Shown: in pieces, positions 6,945-8,986 of the stretch
Numbering within the stretch: the stretch's first letter is position 1
Layout of the letters: every line of letters begins with the position of its first letter
Origin: DATKMG01 sp035541995
Lineage (GTDB): Bacteria; Acidobacteriota; Terriglobia; Versatilivoradales; Versatilivoraceae
Length of the DNA stretch: 8,986 nucleotides
Assembly (NCBI GenBank): GCA_035541995.1
Contig: DATKMG010000074.1
Location: 1-8,986, forward strand
Direction of reading: 5' to 3'
Notes under the pieces: model-generated
Databases searched by the model: none
The model's input: only the letters and a program-made list of their open reading frames with translations
Told to the model about the DNA's origin: nothing
Program-made: the position numbers and the translations under genes

Positions 6945-7896
6945 ACATGGAACTTACCTGGTGCCGCTTCTTTCTTCTGGGTTGGTCATTGTCTTTCGGT
7001 TCTATTTTCTTGTTTGGAGATTGTGGAACTTACCCCTGAAGCACGGTCCAAACTTCTTTTTCGGGGTTGCGGTCGCTCCTGGCTTCTATGAGGGGCCGGG
7101 GGTCCGTTGGTTGAAGGTCTATCGCAGATTGCTATTGCTGCAGCACTCTTTTCTTGCTTCTGCGTTCGTGGTTCCTCTTGCTTTGCGGCGCTGGGATGAT
7201 TTGCCTCTGATAGCTCCTGTAGACGTGATCACGTTCTTTACCTTGTTGGGGGGCTTCCATCTTTGGGTCAGGCGGACGCTCGGAGCCCACCCGCCTCAAT
7301 TATCAGGAGCTGCTATTGTGCTGGAGACCCGACGACTCCGTGACTATATCTCGTGGCCCATGGAAGCCCTGATTGCCGTTGTCCTCACTGTCAGTTGGTT
7401 GCTGATCGGCAGCAATGGAGTCTCCGGGATTAGTTGGGGATATCCAGTTTTGATGACCTACGTCATAGTGGGTATTTTTCCCGGCAAGGTCATCCTCGCG
7501 CGTATGAGATTCCCTCTGCCCCCTGAACGGGCTGAAGAGCACTACCATTGGCAGGAAGCAAACTGTCGCTATTCACTACGAGTTCTAGATAGCCTGCGAT
7601 GGTTTTTCGCTGTCATACTTGCCTTTTATGCACTGCAGCACGGCTTGCCATGGCTGAAGACAATGGCCTGGTTGCACTGGCTCGGATTCGGCATAGCCAT
7701 GGGGATCTGGCTTGTCATGGTGACCTTCCTCATACAACGCAGCGGGAAATTAGCGATGCTGGGTCGCGATCTTCTCCCTGTTGGTAGCTGGTCCGGGCCG
7801 TTCCAACCGGCCACAATGATGCTGCGTGGAGGTCTGACCTGGGGCATCGCTTACTGCGCAGGTTTGGTCGTGCTTTTCGTAATCTTCTGGCATTGA
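6937..7896 (+). CDS. Polytopic membrane protein with a DUF1648/DUF5808-like motif, coupled to the GntR regulator
   Basis: The 319-residue protein has about eight hydrophobic segments, near 8-27, 68-84, 92-112, 140-158, 165-183, 218-236, 243-265 and 298-317, and no clear cleavable signal. After the first membrane segment comes HGPNFFFGVAVAPGFYEGPG (36-55), then VRWLKVYRR. This recalls the FGVxxP...Y/VRR motif of membrane proteins in the DUF1648/DUF5808 group, which often accompany YtrA-type regulators. That match is from pattern memory and is tentative. No catalytic or transport motif is evident and the function is unknown; envelope stress response or small-molecule export are only guesses. 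A perfect AGGAGG (6925-6930) sits six bases before the ATG, inside the end of the regulator gene, giving an 8-bp overlap and tight coupling. A GC-rich hairpin follows shortly after the stop codon. Confidence 0.75.
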   Translation: MTEHGTYLVPLLSSGLVIVFRFYFLVWRLWNLPLKHGPNFFFGVAVAPGFYEGPGVRWLKVYRRLLLLQHSFLASAFVVPLALRRWDDLPLIAPVDVITFFTLLGGFHLWVRRTLGAHPPQLSGAAIVLETRRLRDYISWPMEALIAVVLTVSWLLIGSNGVSGISWGYPVLMTYVIVGIFPGKVILARMRFPLPPERAEEHYHWQEANCRYSLRVLDSLRWFFAVILAFYALQHGLPWLKTMAWLHWLGFGIAMGIWLVMVTFLIQRSGKLAMLGRDLLPVGSWSGPFQPATMMLRGGLTWGIAYCAGLVVLFVIFWH

Positions 7897-7923
7897 CCGG
7901 AAATGAGGCTTGGATTGATTTGT

Positions 7924-7936
7924 CCCCCTTCGGGGG
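7924..7936 (+). terminator. GC-rich hairpin after the membrane-protein gene, possible terminator
   Basis: CCCCC and GGGGG flank a TTC loop, forming a compact five-pair stem 28 bp past the stop codon at 7896. There is no T-tract after it, so an intrinsic terminator is not established. It could instead stabilise the transcript end or be part of the neighbouring repeat cluster. Confidence 0.3.
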
Positions 7937-7978
7937 CCCTGGGGTTCGGACATTGGGAAGCGGCATTAGCGCCTTTTG

Positions 7979-8018
7979 TGGAGTGCGCCGGCAGAGCCCT
8001 GCGACGACGGCGCTTTTG
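7979..8018 (+). repeat. REP-like palindromic element, copy A
   Basis: This element begins with TGGAGTGCGCCGGCA (7979-7993) and ends with CGACGGCGCTTTTG (8005-8018). It can form an outer six-pair stem, GCGCCG (7985-7990) with CGGCGC (8008-8013), and an inner four-pair stem, GCAG (7991-7994) with CTGC (7999-8002), closed by an AGCC loop and separated by a five-base bulge. A diverged copy lies in opposite orientation about 55 bp downstream. Position between convergent genes is typical for REP/BIME-type elements. No coding sequence is supported here. Confidence 0.65.
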
Positions 8019-8071
8019 CTCGGGGCTGCCCAAGGCTCTCCGAATCAGCGATTCCAGCTGTCTGGTCGAAA

Positions 8072-8124
8072 CCAAAGCGGTGTCGCGCGAGGAACCGCCG
8101 TCCCTCGCTTGCCACCGCAGTCCA
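8072..8124 (-). repeat. REP-like palindromic element, copy B (inverted relative to copy A)
   Basis: Read on the minus strand this element starts TGGACTGCGGTGGCA (12 of 15 bases as in copy A) and ends CGACACCGCTTTGG (11 of 14 as in copy A). Its outer stem is GCGGTG (8077-8082) with CACCGC (8113-8118), and its inner stem is GCGAGG (8087-8092) with CCTCGC (8103-8108). The two stem positions that differ from copy A change on both sides, so base pairing is kept. The central loop differs in sequence and length. Confidence 0.65.
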
Positions 8125-8147
8125 AGACGCGATTGTCGGCTGGGAAT

Positions 8148-8188
8148 ACGCTTCATTCGTGGGATGGCAGGAAGCCTGAACGAAGCGT
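8148..8188. repeat. Further inverted repeat adjoining the REP-like pair
   Basis: ACGCTTC (8148-8154) pairs with GAAGCGT (8182-8188). Inside lies a small hairpin, CAGG (8168-8171) with CCTG (8175-8178) around AAG. It extends the palindrome-rich block and lies 85 bp beyond the hydrolase stop codon. The remainder, 8189-8273, holds nothing recognisable except the self-complementary GCGCCGGCGC at 8259-8268. Confidence 0.45.
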
Positions 8189-8273
8189 GAAATTGCTATT
8201 CCCTGCTCGGACAAGGCCGCAGAATGGGAGACTGTCTGCCGACCAGCCATGGAAAGGTGCGCCGGCGCTGTCT

Positions 8274-8986
8274 TCACAACCCAACGTCCACCACCGCTTC
8301 GGTGATTTGCCCCAGATACTTGCCGTCGCAAACCACGTCGGCTGCCATGGCAAAGCGCGGTGAGCGAGGTTGCCAATCTTTGGGAATCTGGATGCGGAAC
8401 GGCTGCCGGGTCTTGTCTCCGGCAGGCGCCTCAAACCGCAAGACTTCCGGTTCCAGCTTCCATTCGGCCGGCGCCAGCAATGCCACCTCCATCTTCATGG
8501 GAGCGTTCCGGTAGTTTTGGACCCGGATTTCAGCCGGGGCGGACGTGCCCGGACTGATCAACATCTGGTATGGATAGATACTGCACCAGCTCGGGTCCAG
8601 TCCAAAGTTCACATCGGGATCGGCAATGATGCCTTTAAAAAGAGTCTCCTGCTTGCGCATCTTCTCTTCCGTCGCCAGCAACTCTTCCCGGTTGGCCAGG
8701 AAGGGCCGCCCATGGCCCGGCGCAATCAGGTTGGGTTCGTGATCGATTAAGTTGCGGATCGATTTGATGTGGCTGTCGCTCTCCACATGATTGCGGAAAA
8801 TCAGGTTGTGGCGAAGTATCCCTTGGTTAGGATCTGGATAAGCAAAGAATGCATCGCCGGTGAAAGCCACTCTGGCGCCGTCAATGGAAACATAAAGGGC
8901 CATCTGGTACTCCGTGTGACCGGGCGAGTGGGTGATCTCGAAATCATACTCCTCCCATTTGAACCGCTCTCCATTTCTGAAGGTTC
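8274..8986 (-). CDS. Metallo-beta-lactamase-fold hydrolase with C-terminal beta-rich domain, N-terminus beyond the window
   Basis: The frame stays open to the window edge, giving about 236 visible residues; an internal ATG at 8903 is not the true start because MBL motifs lie upstream of it. Numbering from the edge, EITHSPGHTEYQ (16-27) supplies a metal-binding histidine (His23), ARVAFTGDAFF (37-47) the metal-bridging Asp44, and LIAPGHGRPF (86-95) the last histidine ligand (His91). The N-terminal HxHxDH motif should lie outside the window. These motifs match glyoxalase II-like and related MBL hydrolases that use two metal ions, commonly zinc. After residue about 130 there is a beta-rich extension of about 100 residues (APAEIRVQNYRNAPMKMEVA and onward to the end) that resembles an Ig-like or NEW3-type accessory domain. 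Its substrate is unknown. Export cannot be judged without the N-terminus. It converges on the membrane-protein gene across the repeat cluster. Confidence 0.88.
   Translation of the reverse strand, partial: TFRNGERFKWEEYDFEITHSPGHTEYQMALYVSIDGARVAFTGDAFFAYPDPNQGILRHNLIFRNHVESDSHIKSIRNLIDHEPNLIAPGHGRPFLANREELLATEEKMRKQETLFKGIIADPDVNFGLDPSWCSIYPYQMLISPGTSAPAEIRVQNYRNAPMKMEVALLAPAEWKLEPEVLRFEAPAGDKTRQPFRIQIPKDWQPRSPRFAMAADVVCDGKYLGQITEAVVDVGL

Noticed and set aside
7893..8363. Plus-strand open frame of 156 codons starting at the end of the membrane-protein gene
   Set aside because: It runs through the palindromic repeat block and into the antisense of the MBL hydrolase, has no recognisable motif and no good ribosome binding site.

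Overview
The window looks like a piece of a moderately GC-rich, Gram-negative, probably environmental bacterial chromosome. An Acidobacteriota-type source is my best guess. That rests on gene content (a Tat-exported SelA-like PLP enzyme, a secreted Rid protein, a secreted SRPBCC-like protein, a long SSS symporter, a YtrA-type GntR regulator) and on the style of its intergenic palindromic repeats. It is an inference, not a demonstrated assignment. No rRNA, tRNA, CRISPR array, transposase or phage gene was found.

Layout. Positions 1-248 hold no convincing gene. Three plus-strand genes follow with gaps of about 220-250 bp: a SelA-fold PLP-dependent enzyme with a twin-arginine signal (249-1535), a Sec-exported protein made of three tandem RidA domains (1753-3006), and a secreted SRPBCC/START-like protein (3261-4061). 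A large sodium:solute symporter lies convergent to them on the minus strand (4319-6127). A 427-bp divergent region carries a plausible minus-strand promoter for the symporter and a promoter/operator for a GntR-family regulator (6555-6944). The regulator overlaps by 8 bp with a polytopic membrane protein (6937-7896). A gene-free stretch of about 377 bp (7897-8273) is packed with inverted repeats, including an oppositely oriented pair of REP-like hairpins with compensatory stem changes. The window ends inside a minus-strand metallo-beta-lactamase-fold hydrolase with a C-terminal beta-rich extension (8274-8986, 5' end missing).

How the genes may work together. SelA-fold PLP enzymes of the ammonia-lyase/beta-elimination type can release reactive enamines or imines, and RidA proteins hydrolyse these to keto acids and ammonia. 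Here both carry export signals, so the pair may form an extracytoplasmic amino-compound degradation module, with the nearby symporter importing a substrate or product. The GntR/membrane-protein pair is a separate, probably autoregulated cassette with a near-perfect 28-bp dyad over its promoter. The most unusual items are the three-domain RidA protein, which could fold as a single-chain pseudo-trimer with only one intact catalytic set, its pairing with an exported PLP enzyme, and the covarying repeat pair.
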